Source: Rhododendron vialii (taxonomy: Eukaryota > Streptophyta > Magnoliopsida > Ericales > Ericaceae). From it: a DNA stretch of 64,000 bases. Within the stretch, counting starts at the first letter, position 1, and the number at the start of each line of letters is the position of its first letter. The notes under the pieces were generated by a model. That model had not been told where the DNA came from. It did not search any database and saw only the letters and a program-made list of their open reading frames with translations. The DNA lies in contig NC_080560.1 of the NCBI RefSeq assembly GCF_030253575.1, positions 14,947,001 through 15,011,000 of the forward strand. Reading direction: 5' to 3'. Below, piece by piece: positions 35,676 through 45,961 of the stretch. The translations under genes and the position numbers were made by a program.

Positions 35676-37117
35676 ACTATATATATATATATATATATAT
35701 GAAAGGATGGAAATAACAATAGAAGAAACCACACTTGTAGTCTTCTATAGAAGCGATTTCAACCACATTATGTACCCTTGGATTTGGGCCACAATGCATA
35801 TCTATTCCACTTATTTGATGGCATGCATTATTGAAACGGGAAAAATCCAATCATAACCAAGTTTGATGGCCAAAATTTTGTATGTACCACAATCGAGTTT
35901 GCTTGTTTTTCTGGTTTCGAAAAAAAAATGAGCTAATCAAATTCTATGACATCACAATCACAGACAATCATAACGATTGTAGGAGCATAGTTGTCCAAAT
36001 TAGAGTTAAAGAAACCAGAATTTTGATTCACCCCCTAGGAATTTACCAGTACCTAACCAAATGTAAGGAAGAGAAAACATACATTCAAAACAGAGATAAT
36101 TGAAATATGTTGAATTCAAAAGTTCTCTGCAGTTGCGAAATTGCAATATTCAATGGCTTTTTGATATCTAATCGCATAACCTTGAAGTCCTTCCATGACA
36201 CTGTTTGCGACTAAAGGACGATCACCAACAGCTAAACCAATAAAACAGGGTTAATGAAATTGTTTAGTGTTTTCATTTTAAAAAAAAATGAAAACACTAA
36301 CCGATTTTGATTTTCCGGTAAAAAAATGAAGAATAAACACGAACCCCTCTCTCCCCCATTTTTCAGAGAATATATCTCATTTTTTTTCTTTGTTTAAACT
36401 TTGCTTTGCCTTCTAAAATTCAAAGACAGAGAAAGGAAATATGTAAATCTACCATATTAAGAGCCATATATTGTTTCCTTTCTATTTACCTTTGATTTCC
36501 TTTCTAAAATTCGGAAATAAGAAATCAGAATAAGATTAATAAGGAAACATCAATTTTAGGTTACCTTTCATCCTTTTTCTAAATTTTCATTCTTTCCAAA
36601 TGTATCGCTAGCTCTACTATCTGTAAATTTCCTGAAGATTAGGATGAATTCCAATTTTGGAGATAATCAAGTAGATTACCATAACGTGTATTCATTATTT
36701 TTAATTCAAATTTTGGCTGATTATAGCATTAGGATTAGGATAACTTCATTAATTGTAGATTACCATAATTAGTCACTAATTTCTAGAAAATTAATCAATA
36801 AAATAAAGGATTTCGGTTATGAAAAGGCATTGATTGATTCAAAGACATGTAAAAGGCATGTTTTTTTTCCTTCAAAAAGAAGGTATGTATTGAAAGAGAT
36901 TTCCGTAATTAAAAAGATGGTATGTATTTCCAAATCAAATGATTGATTTTGGTGAGAATTGTATTTCCATAAAAGGTATGAATTAAAAGATGGTATGTAT
37001 TTTGATTTCAGTTAGTATTGTATTTCCAATCCAACGGTGGAAAATATAAACCACGCTCCCATATTATATAGATTATATAGATATTATATAGATTGTTCGA
37101 TAAGAGAAACTTAAATG

Positions 37118-37314
37118 TACCAGTGGCTCATTGGCAGGTGCGCGAAGCATAGGGTACCCTTAAGTCGCGTGTTCGAGTCCTAAAAAGGCGGTCTTAAAGT
37201 ATGTTTGTTTGGCCAAACTTGAACAATTGTCCGTGAAAAAGAAAGGAGTGAGGATCGAACTCTCGACCTTATGGTGAGAGAGCAAAGAACTTACCCCCAG
37301 AGCTACAATTGTCG
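37118..37314. mobile_element. Two head-to-head tRNA-like SINE heads
   Basis: On the + strand, cagtggctcattggcaggtg then cgtgttcgagtcc (37168-37180) fit box A and box B. On the - strand, gtagctctgggggtaagttc (reading down from about 37306) then gagttcgatcc fit the same pair. Neither folds into a complete tRNA by eye. These look like opposed SINE heads within the hAT element. Confidence 0.4.
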
Positions 37315-37784
37315 GTTTGTAGAAATTTGTATATACATAATTTTTAACATATTCCAGAATTTTGGAGCTCTACAGTTGGGCCGAAAACAGGAGCCCCAAG
37401 GCGACCGCCTATTGGGTCTATGTCTAGGGCCGGCCCTGATCTATTTGCTTCTCTAAAACTCATTATCCCGTTAAAGGCTCTTTTTCGAATTCTGTTTACT
37501 TGCATTTGAATTCATCCATTAAAAACGAGACACATGTTCTGCGTGCCAACTCCTGGGTTTTAAAAACGAGACACGTGTTCTGCTTGCCAACTTCTCGGTC
37601 ATAAAAATGGGAAATACGTGGATAGACCAAATTAACCCCATTAAAGGAGCCCAGAAAAGTTTGAATTCAGGGGTATTTTCGGAACAAATGCCACATAAGT
37701 GGCTAACCTCATACTACAAGTGTATTGATTGATTACGGTTCTCTCAGTCTAGCCTTTTAAATTTCTATGGAGACATCCGATAAA

Positions 37785-37935
37785 ATATCCAGCCGCCTTG
37801 ATCCCCACGCAAAAAGATAAAAATATCCGGCCGCCGCCTTGATCCCCACGCAAGCAGAGCGCTTCCTTCTCTTACTTAATGGACTTGTTCTTCGCCTTTA
37901 CATTCTGAGGAGGAGGAGGAGTAGGAGTAGGAGAA
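37785..37935 (+). promoter_or_regulatory. UGT copy 1 proximal promoter and leader
   Basis: A block CCGCCTTGATCCCCACGCAA occurs twice (about 37794 and 37841), separated by AT-rich TATA-like gataaaaatatcc (37816-37828). The last 30 bases before the ATG are a GGA/GTA triplet run (aggaggaggaggagtaggag) identical to copy 2. No standard TATAAA is present at the place where copy 2 has one. Confidence 0.45.
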
Positions 37936-40345
37936 ATGGCCCGTAAAAAACCACATATTCTAGTCTTTCCATTCCCAGCACAAGGTCACATAAACCCAGT
38001 CCTCCAATTCTCAAAGCGCTTAGCCTCAAGGGGCCTCAGAATCACAATCATCACCATCACTTCTGTCGCCAAATCCATGCACCTCCAACCTTGCGGTGCC
38101 TCCATCGAAATCGAGCCCATTTCTGACGGCTTTGACGAAGCCGATCTCACCTACGTCATCCAAGCCCACCTCGGCCGCTTCATCGACAACATTTCGCAAA
38201 ACCTCGTAAACCTCGCCGGGAAATTTGTTTCCGCCGGCGACCCCCCGATAGCCCTCGTTTACGATGCGATCATGCCGTTCTGCCTCGACGTGGCAAGGAA
38301 ATTAGGGATCAAAGGGGCCGCTTTTTTTACTCAGGCGTGCGCTGTTTCGGCGCTGTACTATCATTATTATGAGGGGAATTTGAAGATTGAGGATCGTTTG
38401 GGAACAACGTCGTTTTCTATGCCTGCGATGCCGGTGATGGAGATTGGGGATTTGCCGTCTCTCATACCGGATACGGATTTGTATCCGGTTTTTTTGAGCC
38501 AAATGGTGAACCAATTCTCAAATTTTCAGAAAGCAGATTGGCTGCTGGTGAACACTTTTGATAAGCTGGAAGAAGAGGTATGTGTTTGTTGGAATTGTGT
38601 TTTTTTTGGGGGGGGGGGGATCTAGTTCAGTATTGTTTTTGAAAACAGTTTTTTGTACGTTAAAAGATTAATTCAAATGGGCTCGAATGGATAAACAAGT
38701 TACCCTTCCTTCTATTTTCAAATTTGGTTCTAAGAAAATTCATATCAAGTTATTTCAAATGCAGTCAGATTGATGAACTATTAAACTCGGAGGTGTGTGT
38801 TTGGGTCCAATTTTGAGCCGTAGTAGGCTGTAGTCCCACTTGGAACCCAAACCATAATTGGAACATGTAAATTATAGCCTTCGCTGAGAATATATTCCAC
38901 TTTGCGAAATTTTTGTCGAGAACTACTTTTCTTAAATATGAACGAGGTCTAGTCTATATGTATGTGTTCTCTTTTTGGTAGTTTTGGAAGCAACAATCAC
39001 AAAGAGAAAAATGGATTTACTGATGCTAATTAGATTTTCATCAGCTTTCTCCCAGTAGGCTAAAACAGAATTTGGTTCTGCTAGGTACTGAATTGGATGG
39101 CAAGTCAATGGCCTATGATCAAGACAGTAGGACCAACAATTCCTTCAGTATACTTAGACAAGCAGCTGGAGGATGACAAATATTATGGCCTCAGTCTCTT
39201 CCACCCAAGTGCCGAAGCTTGCATGAAGTGGCTAGACACAAAGGAAAAATCCTCAGTCGTTTATGCTTCCTTTGGGAGCATAGCCACTGTGGGAGGGTCT
39301 CAAATGGAGGAACTTGCAATGGGTCTGAAGAACAGCAATGAAAACTTCTTGTGGGTAGTCAGGGCTTCGGAAGAGAGTAAGCTACCCTGCAACTTCATCT
39401 CCGAGACATCGGAGAAAGGTCTGTTTTTTTTTTGTTTTGGTTACTCTGTATTTTGTTTATGGAAACGCAAAATTGATTTTCATTTTTCTTGTTGCGAAAT
39501 TCTTTTTGAAATGTAAGCCTGGTCTGGCTAGAGGCTTAGAGCTTCGCCAACAAATACCTTCATTCTTTCAGAATCGTTGTCCGAATCTTTAAAATGAAGA
39601 ATGCGTTCTCTCCTACCATTCTTCATTTGATACTCTCGTATTTAGACCAAAAAACCATTCTTCATTTCCTTTCTTCAAAATGAAGGATCAATTTTGATTC
39701 TTTATATATGAAGAACCATCCAAATTATGAAGACACAATGAGAAATTATCGTATTTAGTTTTTAACATTGTCATCGAATGACGATATCGTATTTAGACCA
39801 AATTCTTTCTCCTCTTCTCTTAGCTTGTGCTACTAGATCTATCAACGTGCTTTTTAACCCATGCACTTCAAATTCAACCGCCTTTTTGTTTTATTGCTTT
39901 TCTAATCCAAGTTTACAATGTTCTGCAACGATTTACAAATGTATCCCAAACAGGTCTGGTCGTGAATTGGTGTCCGCAGCTTCAGGTTTTGTCCCACCAA
40001 GCTGTGGGGTGTTTCCTGACTCACTGCGGGTGGAACTCCACCTTGGAAGCCATGAGCTTGGGAGTGCCGATGGTGGTGATGCCGCAGTGGACGGATCAAA
40101 CAACAAATGCAAAGTACATTGTGGATGTTTGGGATGCAGGGGTTAGGGTTAAGGTCAATGACAAGGGAATTATCACCAGAGAAGAGGTAGTGTTGAGGAT
40201 TGAAGAAGTAATGGAGGGAGAGAGAAGGGATGAGCTCAGAAGGAATGCAGGTAGGTGGAAAGAATTGGCTAAAGAGGCAATGGATAAAGGTGGAAGCTCT
40301 GATAAGAATATTGAGGAATTTGTTTCAGAACTTGTGTGCTCATAG
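37936..40345 (+). CDS. UDP-glycosyltransferase, UGT74 type (copy 1)
   Basis: Exons 37936-38577, 39085-39418 and 39954-40345 join to 455 aa, the normal length for family 1 plant UGTs. The GT-B fold enzyme transfers sugar, most likely glucose, from UDP to a small acceptor in the cytosol. The N-terminal half carries FPFPAQGHINP with catalytic His18 and the partner Asp110 in VYDAIMPF. The C-terminal PSPG box spans residues 331-374 (starts WCPQLQVLSH, contains HCGWNSTLEA, ends with Trp371-Thr-Asp-Gln374). Trp352 at box position 22 and the final Gln favour UDP-glucose. Overall similarity is to the UGT74 group, whose known members glucosylate salicylate, auxins, thiohydroximates or terpenoids; the acceptor here is unknown. 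Intron 2 (535 bp) enters just before the PSPG box and is flanked by AGGTCTG repeats. Intact; it differs from copy 2 at 16 residues. Confidence 0.93.
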
Positions 40346-40513
40346 TGGTTTATAATGGCAATTATACTAGGATATTGATTGATCATTATTTATGTTTGGG
40401 CTTCAGCTGTCTCGCTATGAAATCCCACCAAATTAATAGTGCTTAGATTAATCATACCACACTTTCATGGAATTTTGTTCCTATCCGTGACAATATGTCC
40501 AAGTTAGCATAGC

Positions 40514-40717
40514 GGGGACCCTGTAGCGTCGCTTGCAGTGCGCAACTTGAGCTGTTTATTTCGACAATCAATAGATTAGATATATTTGTTATCTTTTATC
40601 GATTAAAGATAACTTGACCGGTAAAAGTTAACAACGAATCTGAACCATCGATCGAAGAAACAGACGGTCAGGATGATCACTATACTCTTGCAATGACTTG
40701 CTCACTACAGGGTCCCT
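40514..40717. repeat. MITE with GGGACCCTGTAG termini
   Basis: The left end GGGGACCCTGTAGCG and the right end CTACAGGGTCCC are inverted, with inner GATAACTTGACCGGTAAAAG-type sequence. A full copy lies at 49826-50021 and a decayed copy starts near 49254. It sits 170 bp after the UGT copy 1 stop codon. Confidence 0.65.
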
Positions 40718-40969
40718 AGGTCCCAAGTTCGACACCGGATATTTGCATATTAATTTGAATATAATGCTCATATACAATCAAACAAGCGTGCCAAAAAAAT
40801 ATTCAATTGGTTGGTACATATGTTGAGAAGAGCATAAGTAATTGGGTTCAATTTAAAAAATAAATTGTGTATGTACTATAATATAACGATGTAACGATCA
40901 GGGGTCTTAGGTATCGTATGATGATCTCTTAGGGCTACAATTATTAATTCCAATTTTCATCTAGTACAT

Positions 40970-43700
40970 TGAAATCGTACTTTTGGGAAGTTTAATTACA
41001 TCTTTCTCCTTTTAAAATTGCTTTTTACTTTATAATAATTTGACAATAGAAGTATGGAGGGATTTGAAAATTTCAAGTACCATATATTAAACCAAACTTC
41101 AAAATAAAATTCATCTAAATCGATATATAATACCTACTACTATAAAATTAGGCCCCTAATTATGAAACACTTTTTTTTTTTTTTCATTACTCCTTCCTCT
41201 GGCCCACCTTATGTTAATTTGTAAACTTCTGGACGTACTAAAATAGTACTCCAGTATTTGGTACTTTAACTTTTGGAAGAATTAAAATCTTTGTTAATTA
41301 AAGTTGAATTTTAAAAATTGAACAGTGGAATCTGGGGTATATTCTTTTAAGGAAAGGTTGTGTAGTGATCAAGAAAAAACTTGGGCCGCCACTAACGACC
41401 ATTGTAGAATTACTCCACGGCGAACGGTGATGATTTTGATGCGATGCGATCTAGGTAGTATTTATTTCTGCGATGTTCGAGTTATCGATTGATACTGTTT
41501 TTCATGTCTGATCGAAGGAGAATTACAATCCTGACAAACACGTCTGTTATGAGGCCTCTGTAACAAGTCCATCACCAAACCCACCCTCAACCACTCCTTT
41601 ACGTATTGTTTTTTACCGCGCTAAAAATACCATATGGTAGTTTGATTTTACTGTGATATTGTATAGCTGTTCGGCAAATTATAATACATAGGGCTATATA
41701 ACCTTTTATTGAAGCTTTGGAATGCCATTTTAATCGCTGAATTTAAGTTAATTGCTTCAGTGTTTAATTCTTTCTCCGGTCATCTCTTATGAACTACTAG
41801 TCCAATGTTGATAATCTACGAATACCATTTGATTTGATTTGATTTCTGCCATTTTCATCTGACACCTTCTTCAAGAACACCATGGTTCCTTCCAAGTTCC
41901 AACCATGTATGCATAGGTCGAAAAACTCGTCAACATAAACCATATACAGACGGTGGGGAAAAAAGAGAGAGAGGAAAACGGGGCGGGGCGGGATTGACTT
42001 GGCCCATATTTGACCTAACTCGTTTCAACCTGTCTACTATCGACCCGTATGTAACCCGTCCATATACGACTCGTGACCCGTTTCAACCCGTCCGAACCCG
42101 CTCATTTGCCATCTCTAAATTATTGTGGTGTTCTTAGGGAAGTAGAGCTTTAGCTTACTATACTAGATGGTATTCTCGTCCCACTTATTTACTTGTGGCA
42201 GGAGGGAGTTAGTACTAGTAGTAGCATTTGTTTATGTCGGGATCTCAATGCACATAACTGTTCGAGGGAGATTTTGGTTCCCATTGAGCTAGCTTGCGGC
42301 ATTTCGACTGATATCTGGGGACCAATCGCACCTTCCTCGACTGGAAGGCCGGCTCATGGAGGTAAACCGGGGAAGTGGCCGCTTTCGGCCCCCGAATTTT
42401 GGTCTAAAATTGAGGCCCCACTGTAATGTATAGTAATTTACATATTAATATTAGAATGTTTCTAAATAAAAACACAATTGTATATTATTTTTTCAAAAAC
42501 TCTTGCACTGATACATTATCTTTTTATATTTATATTGTCATAATTGTATCCTTTTAGTTTGATTTTGTTGTTGTTGTTGTTATTTTTGTACTTTTATCAT
42601 TTTAAAAAAAAAAATCATGAATATGTAAGGAGCTTAATATAAGGAATTCGCTTCGAGCCTCCAAAATATATAAGCCGGCCCTGCTCGACTGACCTCTAGG
42701 GACCAATCTCACCTTCCAGACTTCCGGTAGTGGATGGCCAATTAGAGTCCGTGGCCTAATCAGTCGCTGTATGTTTTCGGGCCTTTTCTTTTCAGTTTTC
42801 AATGCTCCTTTGGTGCATCTGTTAAAGCGCTGGATGATGGCATGATGCCTACTAGTATTGCCTAGTGTGGAAATTGTGATGTTGATAATAATGTAGTTGT
42901 TCAATAATCGTACGCTCTTGGGATTTACTTACTTATGTAGTATCTACCATTTTTTAGACCCTATTCAGGGGGTGTTGTCACTAACTAACCAATAATACAT
43001 ATTAAAAAAAAAATACTACTAGTACCCTGAAAAGAGGAAAAGATTTAACATTGATTTTCATGAGGAGACATACTGAGCTAGTCGTAACTCCGTAACTTGG
43101 GAGGAAATAACAGGCTGCTGTGCCGCCTACCTGCCACAAGGGCCTCATCTCGAGTTCGAATACATTATTTGAACCGTTCATTTTGTAAATCTCGAAGGGT
43201 TTATTAGCCCTAGAAAAATCAAGTCAATCATACATCTTTAAATTAGTAAATGAATCACGTTTTTTTCTCAGTAAATGAACGACAAATATTATTTGAAGAA
43301 TATACAACAGAATATTTTGGTTTTCTATGAGCTAATGATCTCCTATCGACTTGATTTTTCTACAGCTATTCTACGCATCGAACTCATTAAAATGAATAGT
43401 TCGGATCATGTTTTCGAACTCAGGACGAGATGCAAGTGGAGTGGAGTGGAGTGCAGTTGGCCTCCCTTACATGCTCTCATATACTTGGGCATGGTTCGAT
43501 TCCCGTAAGCCCCCTCCCCCTCCCCCAATTCCCTTAGAATAGTGTAGATTAGAATTAATGAATGATAAAAAATAAAAATAAAAACCTCAAAACGTGATCC
43601 GTAAAATGGGCAAAATCAACTGCGCCAAGGACCGTGCCCAAAATGAGGCCCCTCCCTAATTATGAAACTCTTGTTTTTTCATTGACATCTCCGTCTCAAC
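40970..43700 (+). other. UGT 3' flank and repeated unit B
   Basis: 40970-41170 (TTTAATTACATCTTTCTCC onward) also occurs at 50275-50460 and 61330-61500. 41380-41600 holds the GGGCCGCCACT start and the ~100-bp motif (41470-41567). 42180-43200 has the CTTGTGGCAGGAGG, CTAGTGTGGAAATTGTGA and GAGCTAGTCGTAACTCC blocks of unit A. Near 43105-43155 is a tRNA-like stretch (ctgccacaagggcctcatct, gagttcgaatac), repeated near 63390. No protein-coding gene is supported. Confidence 0.5.
42344..42683. mobile_element. Small hAT MITE with perfect 8-bp duplication
   Basis: The left end GAAGGCCGGCTCATGGAGG and the right end CCTCCAAAATATATAAGCCGGCCCTG are inverted at their termini, with CTCGACTG on both flanks (42336-42343 and 42684-42691). 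The inner 250 bp is AT-rich with a (TTG)n stretch near 42565. The GGCCGGC core resembles the ends of the hAT at 33219-37438. Confidence 0.75.
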
Positions 43701-43873
43701 TTTGGAGTATTCATTTTTGCAATTTTGAATATTCTAAAATATTTGCCAATTTAACTTTTGGATTAAATACCTCCTAGTATTTACTTTAGACTTAAATCTT
43801 AAATTAAAAAAAAAATGATCAACAAGATGGAGGTAGTACCAGTAAGTTTTACTGGTACTTTTTAGGACTGGGA

Positions 43874-44075
43874 GGAGTTGAGTTCTGTTCACCCTCTACT
43901 TAATAATCATTCTATCACCACACCCAATCACACACCTCCACTCACAATAGGGGTGGAGTCTACACACACTACACACCCAGTGTGTGTGGGACCCACCCTT
44001 ATTGTGAGTGTGGGTGTGTATTTGGGTGTAGTGTTAGAATTATTGTCCACTTAATAGGGTGAACATTATTATCTT
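43874..44075. repeat. Imperfect inverted-repeat MITE
   Basis: TGTTCACCCTCTACTTAATAA on the left faces TTGTCCACTTAATAGGGTGAAC on the right, and CTCCACTCACAATAGGGGTGG faces CCACCCTTATTGTGAGTGTGG. The centre is CACACACTACACACCCAGTG. Non-coding. Confidence 0.6.
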
Positions 44076-44257
44076 TCCTATTGATTGAAATGGTGTGGAT
44101 CACACCATAAAGTTATGTCATGCTTACCAAAAAATATATTGCACAAGTGAAATCTACCCCATTTTAACCAATAAAAAAGTAAGAGTGAACAAAATTGCAC
44201 TTGTTGGGGAGTGACAATTGACAACCAAAAAAGTTGGGCCGCCACTCATGACCACTA

Positions 44258-44497
44258 CTCCTTCCGTTCTATATTACAGTTTCATAAAAAAACGATGGGT
44301 AATTTTTGAATAAAAAATGAAATGTTTTTTTCATAATATTTTGAATTTTTTCGCATCAAATTAAAGATTTTGATTTCTTTAATTTAATTTAATTCAAAAA
44401 AAATCATAAAAATGATATGTAAAAGTACTTTATTTTTTGATCTGAAAATTACTTATCATCATTTCATGAAGGACTATTAAAATGAGATGAAAGTTGT
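44258..44497. repeat. Stowaway-like MITE
   Basis: A TA dinucleotide followed by CTCCTTCCGTTCTATATTAC is the usual Stowaway (Tc1/mariner) terminus in plants. The right end near 44495 is poorly kept. Confidence 0.5.
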
Positions 44498-44887
44498 ACT
44501 ACAAAAAGTAAGTGTGTGTTGGGGGGGAGGAATATCAGATGGGTAAATGGGGTGGAGCCATGCTTTTGCTGGTGTTTGGGAACCAAGATTGGTTCCCCTA
44601 TACGTTTTCACATTTTCTTCTTTTTCACGCATACTAGGGCTTCTGCCTTATAATTTTTGGGCTTCCCTTGGGTTCCCTAAATTTTATTCTACTGTAAAAG
44701 GGTGGAATTTGGACGAAATCACCCATGCTTATCCCCTTCCCCCAACTCCAGGCCTCTGTTGCTGCCTTCATTTCTATCGCCAACCCCTTTGTTGTCTATG
44801 GAGGCGAGAAAATAGGGTTTTGGTGGCGATTAGGAGTGCAATCGATTTTTGCTTCGTGAACTCAGGTATGGCCTCTATTTTAGCCAA

Positions 44888-44921
<34 letters not shown>

Positions 44922-45167
44922 GGCTCCTATTTCTGTTGATTTCTTGTTTCATATGGCTAAAAAATGGAACAGATGTGTGTGCGCGCACAAAAATGACTCC
45001 TCTTTTGTCTCCACCATTTGAGCAGATCTGTCCATGAAACCTTTCAAGTATTTCGCGTAATGCGAACGAAAGTGTCCATCCGCGGTGGTCCACAATCGGG
45101 ACTCCACCATTGATTTCAGTACCCAAATCAACAGGGTCTCCTCAGCTACTCAATTGCTTTTTCCTTG
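44498..45167. other. Spacer between UGT copies; (GT)n microsatellite
   Basis: No gene is supported. A (GT)n run occupies about 44890-44918. The open frame at 44547-44939 reads into the repeat and shows no protein family features, though the CT-rich text around 44700-44860 could be an old leader sequence. Confidence 0.35.
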
Positions 45168-45764
45168 CGTAATTATTCAATGATCTTGGAACACAACGTT
45201 GCCTACATTGTTTTCTAACCGTTTACATTTCAACAAATCATGCTGTAGAGATATATTGTTTACTTTTGTTTTTGTTTTTTTGGATCAAAATTGTTTAATT
45301 TTGATGGATGGTCGAGACAAGGAGTAACTCAAATTGTGTGGTGGTAATATTTTATTTGTGAGGAGTATCATACGATAACGTCACATGATACTCTGAATGT
45401 ACCCAATAATTGATCTATTGCTTCTCTAAAAAACTGGAAGTCATAGTTATCCCATTATAAGGCTCTTTCAAGAAAGCGGATTAAAAAAAAAGAATAAAAA
45501 AAAGAGGCTCTTTCTAGAACGCAGAACTTAGTACATTTGAATTCCTCCATTAAAAAACGAGACCAAATTAACCCCATTAATGAGAGCCAGAGAAGCTTTG
45601 AATTCATGGGTATTTTCGGAACAAATGACACATAAGTGGGTAGCCTTCAATTTTAGTTCATATATACAAGTGTATTGATTGTCTACGGTTCTATCAATCT
45701 AGCCGGTTTAAGTTTTTTTTCCCTACGAAGACATCCGATAATATTGGAACGAAGCTTCCTTTTC

Positions 45765-45961
45765 AAAAATATAAAAAGATACTAAAAATATCTAGCCGCC
45801 TTGATTCTTGAACCCCACACAAGCAGAGATCTTTCTTCTTATGGACATCTAGCCACCTTGATTCTTGATCCCCACGCAAACAGAGCGCTTTCTTCTCTTA
45901 CTTAATGCACTTGTTCTTCGCCTTAACATTCTGAGGAGGAGGAGGAGTAGGAGTAGGAGAA
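45765..45961 (+). promoter_or_regulatory. UGT copy 2 proximal promoter and leader
   Basis: TATAAAAA lies at 45770-45777. Two copies of a GCC(G/A)CCTTGATTCTTGA(A/T)CCCCAC block follow (about 45797 and 45854), parallel to the doubled block in copy 1. The leader ends with the same GGA/GTA triplet run directly before the ATG at 45962. With the TATA at 45770 the transcript would start roughly 160 bases before the ATG. No hAT insertion is present upstream here. Confidence 0.5.

Larger units (their letters stand above)
33219..37438. mobile_element. hAT element, 4.2 kb, non-autonomous, upstream of UGT copy 1
   Basis: The left end GAGGCCCGGCCCTG and the right end TAGGGCCGGCCCTG pair over about 14 bp with two mismatches. 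ATCTATTT flanks both ends (33211-33218 and 37439-37446). The other UGT copy has ATCTATT uninterrupted at 45413-45419, so this is a true insertion. No transposase is encoded. The interior carries two foldbacks (34128-34517 and 35328-35675), SINE-head-like sequences (37118-37314) and a repeat start near 33293. It ends 490 bp before the UGT start codon. Confidence 0.85.
33000..41760 (+). repeat. UGT segmental duplication, copy 1
   Basis: From GTAATTATTCAATGATCTTGG at about 33000 to about 41760 this segment aligns with the later segment that starts near 45168. It includes the UGT upstream region, gene and 3' flank. In this copy the upstream part is split by the hAT element at 33219-37438. The order and orientation are the same, so this is a direct tandem duplication with about 4 kb between the copies. 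Confidence 0.85.

Noticed and set aside
35149..35732. Several overlapping frames on both strands
   Set aside because: Same cause: a foldback element plus TA/CA repeats.
37118..37314. tRNA genes on either strand
   Set aside because: Box A and box B phrases are present but a complete cloverleaf with a proper anticodon stem and acceptor stem could not be formed by eye; SINE heads fit better.
33219..37438. Helitron or LTR element upstream of UGT copy 1
   Set aside because: Inverted termini and an 8-bp target duplication with an empty site in copy 2 identify a hAT insertion; no TC...CTRR ends or LTRs are present.
39097..39516. UGT exon 2 read as a separate gene running into the intron
   Set aside because: The joined three-exon model restores the PSPG box and the normal 455-aa length, and the duplicate gene has identical borders.
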